NCBI GenBank assembly: GCA_036389715.1
Contig: DASVWH010000147.1
Location: 1-26,676 of the forward strand
DNA length: 26,676 nucleotides
Reading direction: 5' to 3'
Source of the DNA: DASVWH01 sp036389715
Lineage (GTDB): Bacteria > Acidobacteriota > Blastocatellia > Pyrinomonadales > Pyrinomonadaceae
Of this stretch, positions 6,353 to 16,500 are shown piece by piece. Each line of letters starts with the position of its first letter. Position 1 is the first letter of the stretch. The notes under the pieces were generated by a model, which saw nothing but the letters and a program-made list of their open reading frames with translations, ran no database searches and was not told where the DNA came from. The translations under genes were made by a program, and so were the position numbers.

Positions 6353-8122
6353 TTGTCGAACCTGGAACGAAACGAACGGTCCTCCGCGCAAGGCCGCCGC
6401 AGCCTGTTTCGAGGCATGGCCGTCGGCTCTCTGTGCAGGTGTTTGCGCGTGCTGCTCCTGCTGTTGTGTTCAGGGGCGGGCGCAGCGCCGGCCCTGGCAG
6501 CAGGCGGGGAGGATTTTGTTCCGGCAGAGGTGGTCGTCAAGCTCGCCCGGGCGGCCGATCTTCCCGCCGTCGCCGCGCAATACGGGCTCGCCCCACAGCC
6601 CCTCGCCCAGTTCGGCAGCCGACCTATTTACAGGCTCAAAATCACCGACGGCGCTTCCGTTGACCAGCGCGTCTCGCAACTGCTGGCCGACCCTCAACTG
6701 CGCGTCGTTTATGCTGAACCGAATTACCTCATCCTTCCGCCCGAAGGCGGCGGTATCTCCTGGAGCGGCGGCATTTCCTGGAGCGGGGGCGGCGACACGG
6801 GGACTTATACGGCTCAGTGGGGGCCGCAGATGATTCGTCTGGCCGTCGCGCACAGGGTGACGCGCGGCGCGGGCGTTAAGGTTGCGATTCTGGACACCGG
6901 ATTCGATGTCACGCACCCGGCGCTGGCCGGGCACATGTTGCCGGGCTACGACTTCGTTGACGACGACACAGACCCGGCCGAAGTTGGCGACGTGCAGCAC
7001 GGGCCTTACGGGCATGGGACGCACGTCGCCGGGCTGTTGGCGCTGGCTGCCCCGGAAGCGAAGATCATCCCCGTCAGAGTGCTCGGGCCGGACGGAGTCG
7101 GAAATATCTGGGTGCTGGCCGAAGCCCTGGCATACGCGGTTGACCCGGACAACAATCCTGCCACCCGCGACGGCGCGGACGTTATCAATATGAGCCTCGG
7201 GACGCTCCGCCGGACGAGACTTCTCTCCAGTATTTTGAAGAGGGCCTGTAACGACGGCACGCAGCCCGACGATGATCGTGACCCGCTGATTGAGGGCAAC
7301 AACTACAACGTCGTCGTCGTCGCATCGGCCGGAAATAGGGGCGGAACTACGCCCGAATATCCCGCGGCTGAAAACATCGGAGGGCTGCTGGCAGTGGCCG
7401 CCAGCACGGAGAGCGACAGCCTGGCCGCTTTCTCGACCCGCGGTTCCTGGATACGCGTGATGGCTCCCGGCGAAAAGATTCTCAGCTCCGTCCCCGGCGG
7501 CAATTATGGAACGTGGAGCGGCACTTCGATGGCCTCCCCGCTGGTGGCGGGCGAAGCGGCCTTGTTGCGCTCTGTCTACCCGGCCCTGGGTAATACGAAG
7601 CTAATTGACCACATCGTCAAGACGGCCGTTCTGCCGCCTTCATCCAACCTGGTTCGGATAGACGCGGGGGCGGCCCTGACGACTTCGCCGCAGGACGATT
7701 CGCCCTCCCCCGCGCCGTCACCGACACCCTCGCCGAGCCCTCAACAGCCATCGCCGGACGCTCCCGTTCTACTGACGCAGGAGAATTCCCTGCGGGCCGT
7801 CGCGCTCGATTCCGTGACGCTCATGGACGGCCCTTTCACGGTCATGACGACGCTGAATCTCGCGTCGGACGGGCGCACGCGCATCATCCTCTTTGCCTCT
7901 CATCCGGGCGCGAGTGCTCCGACCGTGACGGCCGAGGCCGAAGACGCCCAGCACAGGATTCACCCGCTCACGATTGAGCACGTAGGCAGCGTTCCCGGCC
8001 TGAACGCTATCAGCCAGGTCGTGGTTAAGCTGCCTGACAGCCTAACCTCGGCCGGAGAAGTCTGGCTGAAACTCAATCTCAACGGGGTGGCGACCAATAA
8101 AGCCTCTGTCTACATCAAATAG
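6353..8122 (+). CDS. Secreted subtilisin-like serine protease (S8 family)
   Basis: This is an exported endopeptidase of up to 589 residues. The longest frame opens with TTG at 6353; an ATG at 6416 (residue 22) is the alternative, and neither has a convincing Shine-Dalgarno site. A hydrophobic signal segment (LLLLLCSGAGAAPALAA) follows either start. Residues about 55-125 form a propeptide-like inhibitor_I9/fervidolysin-type region (VPAEVVVKLA to VVYAEPNYL). The catalytic domain carries Asp181 (ILDTGFD), His221 (GHGTHVAG) and Ser392 (GTSMASP), all intact. A Pro/Ser linker (about 450-475; PSPAPSPTPSPSP) joins a C-terminal beta-sandwich-like domain of about 115 residues. Before the catalytic domain the motif GGISWSG is duplicated in tandem. 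It lies 267 bp downstream of the CHAT gene on the same strand, with hairpins between, so it is probably a separate unit. Confidence 0.92.
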   Translation: MSNLERNERSSAQGRRSLFRGMAVGSLCRCLRVLLLLLCSGAGAAPALAAGGEDFVPAEVVVKLARAADLPAVAAQYGLAPQPLAQFGSRPIYRLKITDGASVDQRVSQLLADPQLRVVYAEPNYLILPPEGGGISWSGGISWSGGGDTGTYTAQWGPQMIRLAVAHRVTRGAGVKVAILDTGFDVTHPALAGHMLPGYDFVDDDTDPAEVGDVQHGPYGHGTHVAGLLALAAPEAKIIPVRVLGPDGVGNIWVLAEALAYAVDPDNNPATRDGADVINMSLGTLRRTRLLSSILKRACNDGTQPDDDRDPLIEGNNYNVVVVASAGNRGGTTPEYPAAENIGGLLAVAASTESDSLAAFSTRGSWIRVMAPGEKILSSVPGGNYGTWSGTSMASPLVAGEAALLRSVYPALGNTKLIDHIVKTAVLPPSSNLVRIDAGAALTTSPQDDSPSPAPSPTPSPSPQQPSPDAPVLLTQENSLRAVALDSVTLMDGPFTVMTTLNLASDGRTRIILFASHPGASAPTVTAEAEDAQHRIHPLTIEHVGSVPGLNAISQVVVKLPDSLTSAGEVWLKLNLNGVATNKASVYIK

Positions 8123-8174
8123 CCCGCACCGAGATTAATCGAATAATCCGCATCGAGATTAAATAGTCCGCGGG
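8120..8174 (+). repeat. Short tandem repeat spanning the subtilase stop codon
   Basis: TAGCCCGCACCGAGATTAA (8120-8138) recurs as TAATCCGCATCGAGATTAA (8144-8162), a 16/19 match. A third, partial copy starts TAGTCCGC at 8164. The first copy contains the subtilase stop codon, so the repeat arose across the gene end. No function is apparent. Confidence 0.6.
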
Positions 8175-8364
8175 AAGTCTCGCGGGTCACCCTGCGTCAC
8201 CATAGTCCGGCAAGCTCTGCGCAGGGGAAGAAGAGGCCGTCCGTTCCGCTCTCACCTGGGCTGCTGCGACGGGCGCGACGCTGCCGGAAACCGGCGCATT
8301 GCGGGCGCAGTGTTCGCCCCGGCCGACATCACCTCAACCGGCGCACGTTCGTCACGGCTCGGAC
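8175..8364. other. Convergent intergenic spacer, no gene seen
   Basis: Together with the repeat before it and the hairpin after it, this fills the 325 bp between the convergent subtilase and cytochrome genes. Apart from a minor GCCGG-AAA-CCGGC hairpin around 8283-8295, nothing recognisable was found. The short frames crossing it look non-coding. Confidence 0.5.
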
Positions 8365-8411
8365 AAACAGTGGCAGGGAGATGGTCTCCCTGCCACTGTT
8401 TCCAGGTCCGA
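8365..8411. terminator. Bidirectional terminator hairpin between convergent genes
   Basis: AAACAGTGGCAGGGAGA (8365-8381) pairs perfectly over 17 bp with TCTCCCTGCCACTGTTT (8385-8401) around a TGG loop. The base extends further through TCGGAC (8359-8364) and GTCCGA (8406-8411) across a 4-nt bulge. The A-rich and T-rich ends of the stem give a U-rich 3' arm in both directions. It lies 243 bp after the subtilase stop and 37 bp after the end of the minus-strand cytochrome gene, so it can serve both. Confidence 0.8.
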
Positions 8412-8447
8412 ACACTTTTCGGACGCTCCGTCTTTCAGGGCGCTTCG

Positions 8448-11400
8448 TCAACCTTTGCTCATGTCGGACGCCGTTTGTGCGAAGGAGCCGGAGACTAATG
8501 CTAAGGCTACGTTGTAGCCCGGAGTAGCGGCCGCGGCCCTGGCCGTTTCCGTGCGCGGCGTAGCGGCGCTCGCCCCGGCCGGATTAGAGGCTGGCGGCGG
8601 GCTTTGCAATGCAGCCGAGGCCACATTCGCCAGAGACGACGGCGCGCCGGAGTTCGATAGCAGGTAGGCTATCAAGGCATCCAGGTCGGCGGCCGAGAGT
8701 TGTGAAGTCTGGCCGTGCGTGTCCTTGATGACCTTGATATTGTTGGCGGCCAGCGCCGGGTTAATCTGGCCGTCAACGATGAGCGGCGCGACGTTGTTCG
8801 TCCCGAGGCGGTCAATCTGAGCCTTACCGTTGGCCTCCTTGATGAACGGGCTGTCGAGGCTCACATAGAGCGGACCCTTGCCGTCGCCCGCCAGTCCGCC
8901 CTGGCTGTGGCCCGGAACAATCGGCACTTCCGTCGGCAGGTTGTTGGCCCCGCGCTTATGGTCCGTGCGGACCGTGCGGAAATTGAAGCCGCGCTCGCCC
9001 GGCTTGAGCAGCGGCGAATCGGGCGCCAGCAGAAGCTCGCGCACGGTGTGAGCGAAGCCGTGATGCAGCCAGCGCGGGACGCTGTCCCAGAACGTGCGCA
9101 GGTGCTTGGTATTGCGGCTGCTGAAGTTCTGCGGCGTGCCTACGTCCTGCGGAGGCCCAAACCTGGTGAAGAAGTAGTCGTTCTTCGGGCGATAGAATGG
9201 CCCGTCGCCGTCAACGGTCGTCTCGCTGACAACCCCCGGCTCATGGATGTTGAAATCCTGAAAGGTATCGTCCAGGACGCCGTTGGTAAACTTGTTGCCG
9301 TTGTGATGACACTCTGCGCAACCGGCCCCGCCCTGTGTCACGGTCTTTGTAAAAATCTCCTTGCCCCTGGCGATCCGGGCGGCTTCCGCTTCGTCCGGGA
9401 ATTGTTCGAGCGGGTTCGGGAAACGGCGCGTCTCGTTCTGCGACCAGAGGATTTGCAGGTAGGCCAGGTCATAATAACCGACCTTGAATGCCTTGCCGCC
9501 GAGGTCCGGGCGACCGATGGCCGCAGAGTTCTCCGCCGTTTTACGCAGCACGTAATCCTCGCGCGCGCGGTCGCGTTCGGCCGCATCCTGCTGCGGGAAG
9601 AGAGGCGTCGGGTTGCGCTCGCCGAGCAGCACCTCGCCGTTACAGGCAGAGGCGTAGGCCATCATGTCGTTGTTCAAGCCCTCGTACCACTCTGGCCAGT
9701 TGTCGGAGATGTCCTTGTTCTGCGGGCAGACCTTCGTGCCGCCGACGGCATTGGCCGCGACGTTCCACTGGCAGCCGTCCTGGCGACCGTCCCAGTGACA
9801 GAAGCCGCAGGATTTCTGCGCGTCGTCAGAGTAGGCCGACGAGTAGAACCAGCGCAGGCCGATCTCTTCCTCGGTCGCAAAGAGGTTCGCGCCGTTGTGC
9901 CCGGTCGAAGGATCAGGCGTCGAAGGTGTGACGCCGACGGCCAGATTGCCCTGGCGTTGCAGGTTGCCGTTTGCATCGGCACTGAGGAAAGAGATGTCCT
10001 CCGTCTGGAGGTTGGCGACATAGACCGTCTTCCCGTCGGGCGAGACTTCGAGGCCCTGCGGGGTGATGCCGCCCGTAAATTCGATGCCTGCCGGAGCTAG
10101 GACCTGCGAAGGGTCGGCGGCATTTAGGTTGAGCCGAAAAGCCTGCACCTTTTCCGAATGCGCCATGGTGACGAAGAGCAGGTTTCCCTTGAGCGCCATC
10201 TGCTCCGGGCCGCTGCCCTTGATGATCTTCTGCGCGTCGGTGTGATCGTGCAGGTCCACGTATTGCCCGGGCGTGACGAGCTGCGAGAGGTCGCGCCCTT
10301 CGTCCACATAGCGATAGACGAAGAGGTTCGTCGCCGTGTCGAAGATGTTCAGCTCGCTGCCGATGTCGTCAAAGGTCGTCGCCTTCGTCGCATCCGTCAT
10401 GACGGGCGTGTAGCCGAGCGGCTGGCCGCTGTTCTTCAGAGCAGTCCCGTTAGCATCCTTGGTCGGCAGCCCGTGTCCGGTCTCCGGCTGGTTGAGCCTG
10501 GTGTTGGTCTCCTGGCCGGAGACGATGCCCCAGCGCCCGGCGATCTTCACGTCGGTCGAGAGGCCGCCGACCGGGAGATTCTTGATTAAGGTGTTGGCAT
10601 CATTGGCGACGTTGACGGCCGCTATGGTATGGCCGAGGGTGTTGGCGACGTAGAGGGTTTTCCCGTCCGCGCTGAGGTCCAGGTCGCGCGGGTTCGTGCG
10701 CTCCAGGTCCGTCAGCCCCGTCGGAATCTCCGCTATCTGGGTGAAGAACGGGCCCGGGTCAACGCGAAAGACGCGCACCTGGTCTTTGAAGCGGTCCGTG
10801 ATGTAGAGCCGCGTGCCGCTGCTGTTGAAAATCAATTTCTCGCCATAAAAGCCGGTCTCGAACTCTCCGATAACCGTGTCGTCGGTCGTGTCAACGACGC
10901 TCGCAAAGTTCCCGTACTGATTGAGGATAACCATGTAAGGGTGGGCCGAGATGGCCGTGTTGACGGGCGCTGCCTTAACGCCGATGGGGCGCGTCCCGCG
11001 CACCTGTCCGGCGGGCCGCAGGTCCACCCAGGAGAGCACGCGGCGGCTCGCCGTATCAACGACGGCCACGCGCCAGTCCGGGTAGCCCTCGCGTCCCGGC
11101 AGCGTGACATAGAGCTTCTTGCCGTCGGCGGAAAGGGCCAGCGCGCGCGGCTCACTGCGAAAGGGCTGCACGCGGTTGGGCCAGAGCTGGTTGCCGCTCT
11201 TGACGACAGGGTTATTCGGGTCAATCCGCGTGCCCGGGTCGGGTCGGCCGTCTATGTAACTGGCCCCGTGCATGATCTTCGTGTAGCGCATCATCCCGGC
11301 CCGCACCCCGGCCGCCTCCGCCCCGACGATGTTCTTGACCGGGTCGCTGGTCGGGCCCGTGATGATCTTGCCCTGCGAATCGGTCTTGACGGCGGTGATG

Positions 11401-11579
11401 AAGATTCTCAGCGCCAGGGGTGCTTCCTGCCCGGTCGCGAGAATCCTCCGCTCGAAGGGAGCAGACAGATTGAGGTGCGTTGAGCTGGCGCTGGCGTCAA
11501 AGCGTGAGTTGAAGACCAGCCAGCCGCCGCCGCCGATGAAAGTCAGCAATACCAACAAGAACTTAACTCTCTTAATCAT
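8448..11579 (-). CDS. Exported YVTN beta-propeller protein fused to a di-haem cytochrome c domain
   Basis: The product is 1043 residues from the ATG at 11579, which has GGAAGG 6 nt upstream; an ATG 18 bp earlier lacks a comparable site. A signal anchor (IKRVKFLLVLLTFIGGGGWLVF) starts the protein. Residues about 130-560 form YVTN/NHL-like propeller repeats (LALSADGKKLYVTLPG, LDLSADGKTLYVANTLG, LEVSPDGKTVYVANLQT). The C-terminal third holds two haem-binding motifs, CGFCH (591-595) and CAECH (754-758), in a layout like di-haem peroxidase/MauG relatives, and ends its folded part with a cytochrome-type helix (LSAADLDALIAYLLS). An Ala/Pro-rich tail of about 65 residues follows. It is probably periplasmic and redox-active; the substrate is unknown. 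No electron-transfer partner is adjacent. The flanks are intergenic repeats and terminators, so it is probably monocistronic. Confidence 0.9.
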   Translation of the reverse strand: MIKRVKFLLVLLTFIGGGGWLVFNSRFDASASSTHLNLSAPFERRILATGQEAPLALRIFITAVKTDSQGKIITGPTSDPVKNIVGAEAAGVRAGMMRYTKIMHGASYIDGRPDPGTRIDPNNPVVKSGNQLWPNRVQPFRSEPRALALSADGKKLYVTLPGREGYPDWRVAVVDTASRRVLSWVDLRPAGQVRGTRPIGVKAAPVNTAISAHPYMVILNQYGNFASVVDTTDDTVIGEFETGFYGEKLIFNSSGTRLYITDRFKDQVRVFRVDPGPFFTQIAEIPTGLTDLERTNPRDLDLSADGKTLYVANTLGHTIAAVNVANDANTLIKNLPVGGLSTDVKIAGRWGIVSGQETNTRLNQPETGHGLPTKDANGTALKNSGQPLGYTPVMTDATKATTFDDIGSELNIFDTATNLFVYRYVDEGRDLSQLVTPGQYVDLHDHTDAQKIIKGSGPEQMALKGNLLFVTMAHSEKVQAFRLNLNAADPSQVLAPAGIEFTGGITPQGLEVSPDGKTVYVANLQTEDISFLSADANGNLQRQGNLAVGVTPSTPDPSTGHNGANLFATEEEIGLRWFYSSAYSDDAQKSCGFCHWDGRQDGCQWNVAANAVGGTKVCPQNKDISDNWPEWYEGLNNDMMAYASACNGEVLLGERNPTPLFPQQDAAERDRAREDYVLRKTAENSAAIGRPDLGGKAFKVGYYDLAYLQILWSQNETRRFPNPLEQFPDEAEAARIARGKEIFTKTVTQGGAGCAECHHNGNKFTNGVLDDTFQDFNIHEPGVVSETTVDGDGPFYRPKNDYFFTRFGPPQDVGTPQNFSSRNTKHLRTFWDSVPRWLHHGFAHTVRELLLAPDSPLLKPGERGFNFRTVRTDHKRGANNLPTEVPIVPGHSQGGLAGDGKGPLYVSLDSPFIKEANGKAQIDRLGTNNVAPLIVDGQINPALAANNIKVIKDTHGQTSQLSAADLDALIAYLLSNSGAPSSLANVASAALQSPPPASNPAGASAATPRTETARAAAATPGYNVALALVSGSFAQTASDMSKG

Positions 11580-11773
11580 CGCACACCTTCCCTGCAATTC
11601 GATTTTCTGGAATCTCTCTCGGACGTTCTACCTGCGGTTGTTGCGGAAACTGAAGAGACTGCTCCCGTCGCCTAACAGTTCGAGGCCCGCTCCGAGAAAT
11701 ACACGCGACGCGGAAAATATTTTGGCGGCCGAAAAGGCGAGCGCGCGGCCAATAACATAAAGCCCGGCAGCTG
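11580..11773 (-). promoter_or_regulatory. Upstream region of the propeller-cytochrome gene
   Basis: This stretch contains the ribosome binding site (GGAAGG, 11591-11586) and must hold the promoter of the leftward gene. I see no -35/-10 pair good enough to call. The small frames crossing it are low-complexity by-products of the neighbouring repeat. Confidence 0.4.
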
Positions 11774-11904
11774 TGAGGAAAGTGAGAGCGCCGAAAGTGA
11801 AGCGCAAGCCGAAACTAAAGTGAAGCGAAAGCCGAAACTGAGGTGAGAGCCCCAAGCGAAGCGAGAGCCGAAAGCGAAGCGAGAGTCGAAAGCGAAGCTG
11901 GCGC
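11774..11904. repeat. Purine-rich imperfect tandem repeat, 18-23 bp units
   Basis: About six degenerate units lie head to tail on the plus strand, built around GTGAAGCGAAAGCCGAAACT. The last three are more regular 18-mers: variants of GCGAGAGCCGAAAGCGAA, the final pair differing at one base. One strand is strongly enriched in purines. It sits between the upstream region of the cytochrome gene and the terminator of the next gene. It does not look like coding sequence: all frames give low-complexity peptides. Confidence 0.75.
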
Positions 11905-11920
11905 GCCCGGCGGCCAAAGA

Positions 11921-11961
11921 GCGAGGCCGCTAAGAGAGCTGGATTCTCTTAACGGCCTCGC
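11921..11961 (-). terminator. Terminator of the large Kelch/discoidin gene
   Basis: GCGAGGCCGCTAAGAGA (11921-11937) pairs with TCTCTTAACGGCCTCGC (11945-11961), 16 of 17 positions plus one mismatch, around a 7-nt loop. It lies 45 bp past the stop of the minus-strand gene. On the minus strand the stem is followed by TCTTTGG, a weak T-tract, so termination may be inefficient. Confidence 0.6.
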
Positions 11962-12005
11962 ACTCGGTTTGTCCGCCGGAGTATTGCTCAAACCGGCGAG
12001 CAGGT

Positions 12006-13520
12006 TTAGTTGTAAGCCTCTATCTCGGCAAGCCTGCTGCGGCCCGCGAACGCATTGTTGATAAGCACCCTGATTTTGCCGGTCGTGATGGCCGGAAAGG
12101 TGAACGTTCGCTTGACGCTGTTGTTACCCGTCACGCTGCCGCCGGGCACCGTCAGCCACTGCGCGCCGTCCCAGTACTGCACATCGAAGGCCGTCACGCC
12201 GTAGAGTCCGAACTTCATGGCGTCGGTCGGCTCGGACGGGTTGTCGTAGGCGTCCTGGATAGTGAACACGCTGATCTCTGTGATGGTCTTGGACCCGTTG
12301 AAATCAACCTGAACCCAGTCAGGATAGGCGTAGTCTGTAGCATCACGCCAGCCGCCGCCGTTGCCCCAGTTGAGACCTTTACGGTCGCCGTTTATCAGAG
12401 AGCTGGCGGGGAAAGTCCCGATGCCCTCGGACACATCCGTCGTCGAGGAGGCGCTGGCCGTGCCTCCGTTGGCCGCGAGCGCGAAGTTCGTCCGCGGCGG
12501 AGTCACAGGCTGTGACGGCCCCCACGCCTCGACCTCGACGATACGGCTGCGACCCGCCAGCGCGGCGGTGACGCGCACGCGAATCTTAGACGTGGTCACG
12601 TCCGCGAAGGTGAGCTTACGCCAGACCAGGTTATTACCCGTCACGCCGCCGCCGGGCACCGTCAGCCACTGCGCGCCATCCCAATACTGCACGTCGAAGG
12701 CCGTCACGCCGTAGCTTGAGAAGGTCATCGTCTCGGTCGGCTCCGACGGATTGGCGTAGCTATCCTGGATGGTAAAGACGTTGATCTCGTTGACTGCTTT
12801 GTTGCCGCTGAAATCAACCTCAATCCAATCAGGATAGGCGGACTCCGTGCCGTCGCGCCAGCCGCCGCCGCGCTCCCAGTTGAGACCTTTACGGTCTCCG
12901 TTGATGACGGAAGCGGGAGAGAAATCCATCCCGCCGGACTCGGCCGCGCTGGTCGTCGAAGAGGCGAGGGCCGTGCCTCCGTTGGTGGCGAGCGCGAAGT
13001 TCGTCCTCGCCGGGGCGGGCGCGGATGAACCCCACGCCTCGACCTCGACGATGCGGCTGCGACCCGCCAGCGCGGCGTTTATCCGCACACGAATCTTAGA
13101 CGTGGAGAGTGACGCAAAAACGAGCTTGCGCCAGACCAGGTTATTATTCGCCACGCCGCCGCCGGGCACTGTCAGCCACTGTGCGCCATCCCAATACTGC
13201 ACGTCGAAGGCCGTCACGCCGTAGCTTGAGAAGGTCATCGTCTCGGTCGGCTCGGACGGGTTGCTATACGCGTCTTGAATAGTGAAGACGTTGATCTGGT
13301 CAATCGTCTTGCTGCCGTTGAACTCGACCTGCACCCAGTCTGGATAAGTGGACTCGGTGCCGTCGCGCCAGCCGCCGCCGCGCTCCCAGTTGAGGCCCTT
13401 ATGGTCTCCGTTGATGACGGACGCGGGAGAGAAATCCATGCCGGGCGCTTCCTCGCCGGTCGTGACGGAGGAGGCCGTGGCGACGCCGCCGTTGGAGGCC
13501 AGCGCGAAATTGACCCTTGA
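12006..13520 (-). repeat. Three tandem copies of a ~513-bp discoidin-module repeat
   Basis: Equivalent points recur at about 513-bp steps. For example, the segment encoding NFALA(T/A/S)NGG lies near 12485, 12998 and 13508, and GAQWLTVPGG near 12150, 12665 and 13175. The copies are in frame and highly similar at the DNA level, with the 13006-13520 and 12499-13005 copies closest to each other (SPASVINGD-KGLNWERGGG is shared). The C-terminal copy is more diverged (INGDRKGLNWGNGGG). This indicates internal duplication that is recent or kept uniform by recombination. Confidence 0.85.
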
Positions 13521-16500
13521 CTGTGACGGCGCGGTGCTGCCGACGAAGTCGGATGTCTGGCTGGCGGCGAGGCCGTTAAAGGTGCGGAAGGGCGGCTCGA
13601 AATTGTACAGGTTCTTGTACGGCTGGATGGTGTAGTTGCCGCCAGCCGCAAGGTTGCTGAAGAAGTAGTTGCCGTTGATGTCCGTGCTCGTCGAAGCTGT
13701 CGCCGAGCCGCTCAGGTTGACGGTCGCAGGATAGAGCGCGTTACCGCGGGTGTCCGTCAGACGCCCGCTGATGCTGTAGCCGTTCGGCGTGGCGACGAAG
13801 ATACCGTTGTCCTGGTTCTGTCCAAGCGCCGGGTAATACTCGCTCCTCGGCGAAAAACTGTAGACGGCGCTTTCGGGCGTAACCGTGTAGTTCGCTCCGC
13901 TCTGAAGATTGCCGAACTGGTAATAGCCATTAAGGTTGGTGTTGATGAACTGCGGCGTAGACGATGCCGAGCTGTCCAGTCGAACGCGTAAGTTCGGCTG
14001 AGCATAGCCGCGGGAGTCAACAATCTGCCCGGTGATGCGGAAATAGGGACCGCTCGGATTGATCGTCACAACCGACGTGGGCGATTCGCTTGTCTGCCCC
14101 GCATTGTCTGTGCAGCGCACGGAGAAGGAGTGAGTGCCCGCCGGAAGGTTGCTCCAGTCAAAGGTGTAGGGCCCATTGGTATACGTCCCGAGGGGGGTTG
14201 TCCCATCGTAAAACTGGACCTTCGTAAGCGTGCGGTCACGGTTAGCCTGCGCATTGGCAGTGACAGTGACGGTGGCAGGCTCTGTGTAGGTCGCGCCGTT
14301 TACCGGACTCGTCAGCAGGCAGGTCGGCGGAGCGCTGCTCGGGTTGACGTTGATGTGAACGGGAGATGAGGTGGCCATGCCGCCCGCGTTGTCCGTCGCC
14401 ACCGCCGTCAGCGCATAGCTGCCGCCGCGCACTTCGTACCAGATGAGATTGAAGGGGGCGACGGAGTCCGTGCCAATCAGCTTATCGTTGGCGTAGAAGT
14501 GGACGGACGAAACCGTGCCGTCGTTGTCGGACGTGGCCAGGTTGATGAAGACATTAGTCCCTGACTCGAAGGTCTCGCCTTCGCCGGGCTTGAGAATGCT
14601 GATCGAGGGCGGACTGTTCCCGGCCGCCGCGCCCGACGCATTGTAAATTGCGCCGTGCGTCGCCGCGCCGTCCTCCGTTATCCCGCCCCAGACGATCATG
14701 CCCGTGCCGGTCCAGATGGCGAGGTGGTCGGAGCGTCCGGCGGGCGCGCTGATAGTGCTCATCGGCGTCCAGGCATCGGCCTGAGGATTGTAGCGACCGC
14801 CCGTGTAAACGGCGGCCGTGTAGACACGACCCTGTGCTCTTCCGCCCCAGACCAGCATCATCGAGCCGGTCCAGACCGCCCTATGCGACATGCGCGCGGC
14901 GGGCGCGCCGACGAGGCTCGTCGGCTGCCACGAATCGGTCGCGGGGTTATAGCGCCCGCCCGTGTTGAGAAAGCCGCTTGAGCTGTTGTAGTCGCCCGTC
15001 GTTCCGCCCCAGACGACCATCTCGGAGCCCGTCCAGACGGCCGAGTGAAAGCGTCGCTCGCTCGGAGCACCGGCGGTCGAAGTCGGCGTCCAGGAATCCG
15101 ACGCCGGGTTGTAGCGCCCGCCCGTGTTGAGGTGCAGGCGTGACGAGGTGTCAACGCCGCCCCAGACGACCATCTCGGAGCCGGTCCAGACGGCCGTGTG
15201 GTAGGTGCGCCCGGTCGGCGCGTTGACGGTCGAGGTCGGGGTCCAGGTGTCGGTCTTCGGATTGTAACGCCCGCCCGTGGCATCAGTGCCGCTCCAGACG
15301 ATCATCTCCGTGCCGGTCCAGACGGCCGTGTGTGTGACACGCGGTGAAGGCGCATTGACGGTCGAGACACGCGTCCAGTTATCCGTGAAGGGGTTGTAAC
15401 GTCCGCCCTCGGCGGGTGTGCCGGGCGCGCCCTCGTATGCTCCCCAGACGATCATCTCCGTGCCGGTCCAGACGGCCGTATTCGGTCGCCCGCTAGAGCC
15501 GGCGGGCGGCGCGTAGGCCCCGTTCATCGGCCTCCAGGAGTAGGTCGCTGGGTTATAGCGCCCGCCGCTGCTGCCGCACCCGCTACAGCCGTAGTTCGGC
15601 CCCCAGACGAGCATCTCCGTTCCGCTCCAAACGCCCAGGTCAACGGGCGGCACGGAATCGTCGTTATTGATCGGCATCCAGGAATCGGACGAAGGATTAT
15701 AACGCCCGCCCTCTTTGAGGTTCGAGATAGACCAGACAAGCATCTCCGAGCCGGTCCAGACGGCGACGTGGCCGTTCTTCGACGGGGCGTCCAGCGTCGA
15801 GGTCTGAGTCCAGGTGTCGGTCGCAGGGTTGTAGCGCCCGCCCGAGTTGCTGTCGTTGTTAGTAGCGCCGTTGCGCAGGTCTCCGGCGTAGACGATCATC
15901 TCTGAGCCTGTCCAGACGGCCGTGTGGCCGAAACGCGCGACCGGAGCACCGGCGGTCGAAGTCGGCGTCCAGGTATCGTTCGCCGGGTTATAGCGCCCGC
16001 CCGTGTTGAGCGGCACAGAGTTGCCCTCATAGCCGCCCCAGATAATCATCTCCGTGCCGGTCCAGACGGCCGTGAAATTGCCGCGCGCGCTCGGCGCGTT
16101 GAAGGTGTTGGTCGGCCTCCAGGAATCCGACGCCGGGTTGTAGCGCCCGCCCGTGTTGGACGACCCCCAGACGATCATCTCCGTGCCGGTCCAGACGGCC
16201 CTGTGGCTGCTGCGCGGGGAAGGCACGCCCGTGCCCGAGGTCGGCGTCCATGAATCGCTGGCGGGATCATAGACTCCGCCCGTGCTGAGCGATGAGCACT
16301 GGTTGTAATAGCCGTGTGAACAGCCGCCCCAGACAATCATTTTCGAGCCGGTCCAGACCCCCGTGTGGGACGAACGTCCGATGGGCGCATTGACGGTCGA
16401 GGTCGGGGTCCAGGTGTCCGTCGCCGGGTTATAACGCCCGCCGTCGGAGAGGCCGCAGAAGTTGGACAACTGGCCGCACCCGCCCCAGATAATCATCTCC

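Noticed and set aside
8715..10100. 461-residue plus-strand frame
   Set aside because: It lies fully antisense to the propeller-cytochrome gene, has no start signals, and its Arg/Val/Ala-rich composition is what GC-rich codons give on the opposite strand.
11628..11917. Two small minus-strand frames rich in Phe, Ser, Gly and Leu
   Set aside because: They are translations of the purine-rich tandem repeat and its flank; the repeated peptide pattern comes from the DNA repeat.
12006..13520. CRISPR-like or insertion-sequence repeat
   Set aside because: The regularly spaced repeats are long in-frame coding modules of one protein, not short repeats with unique spacers. No transposase or terminal inverted repeats flank them.
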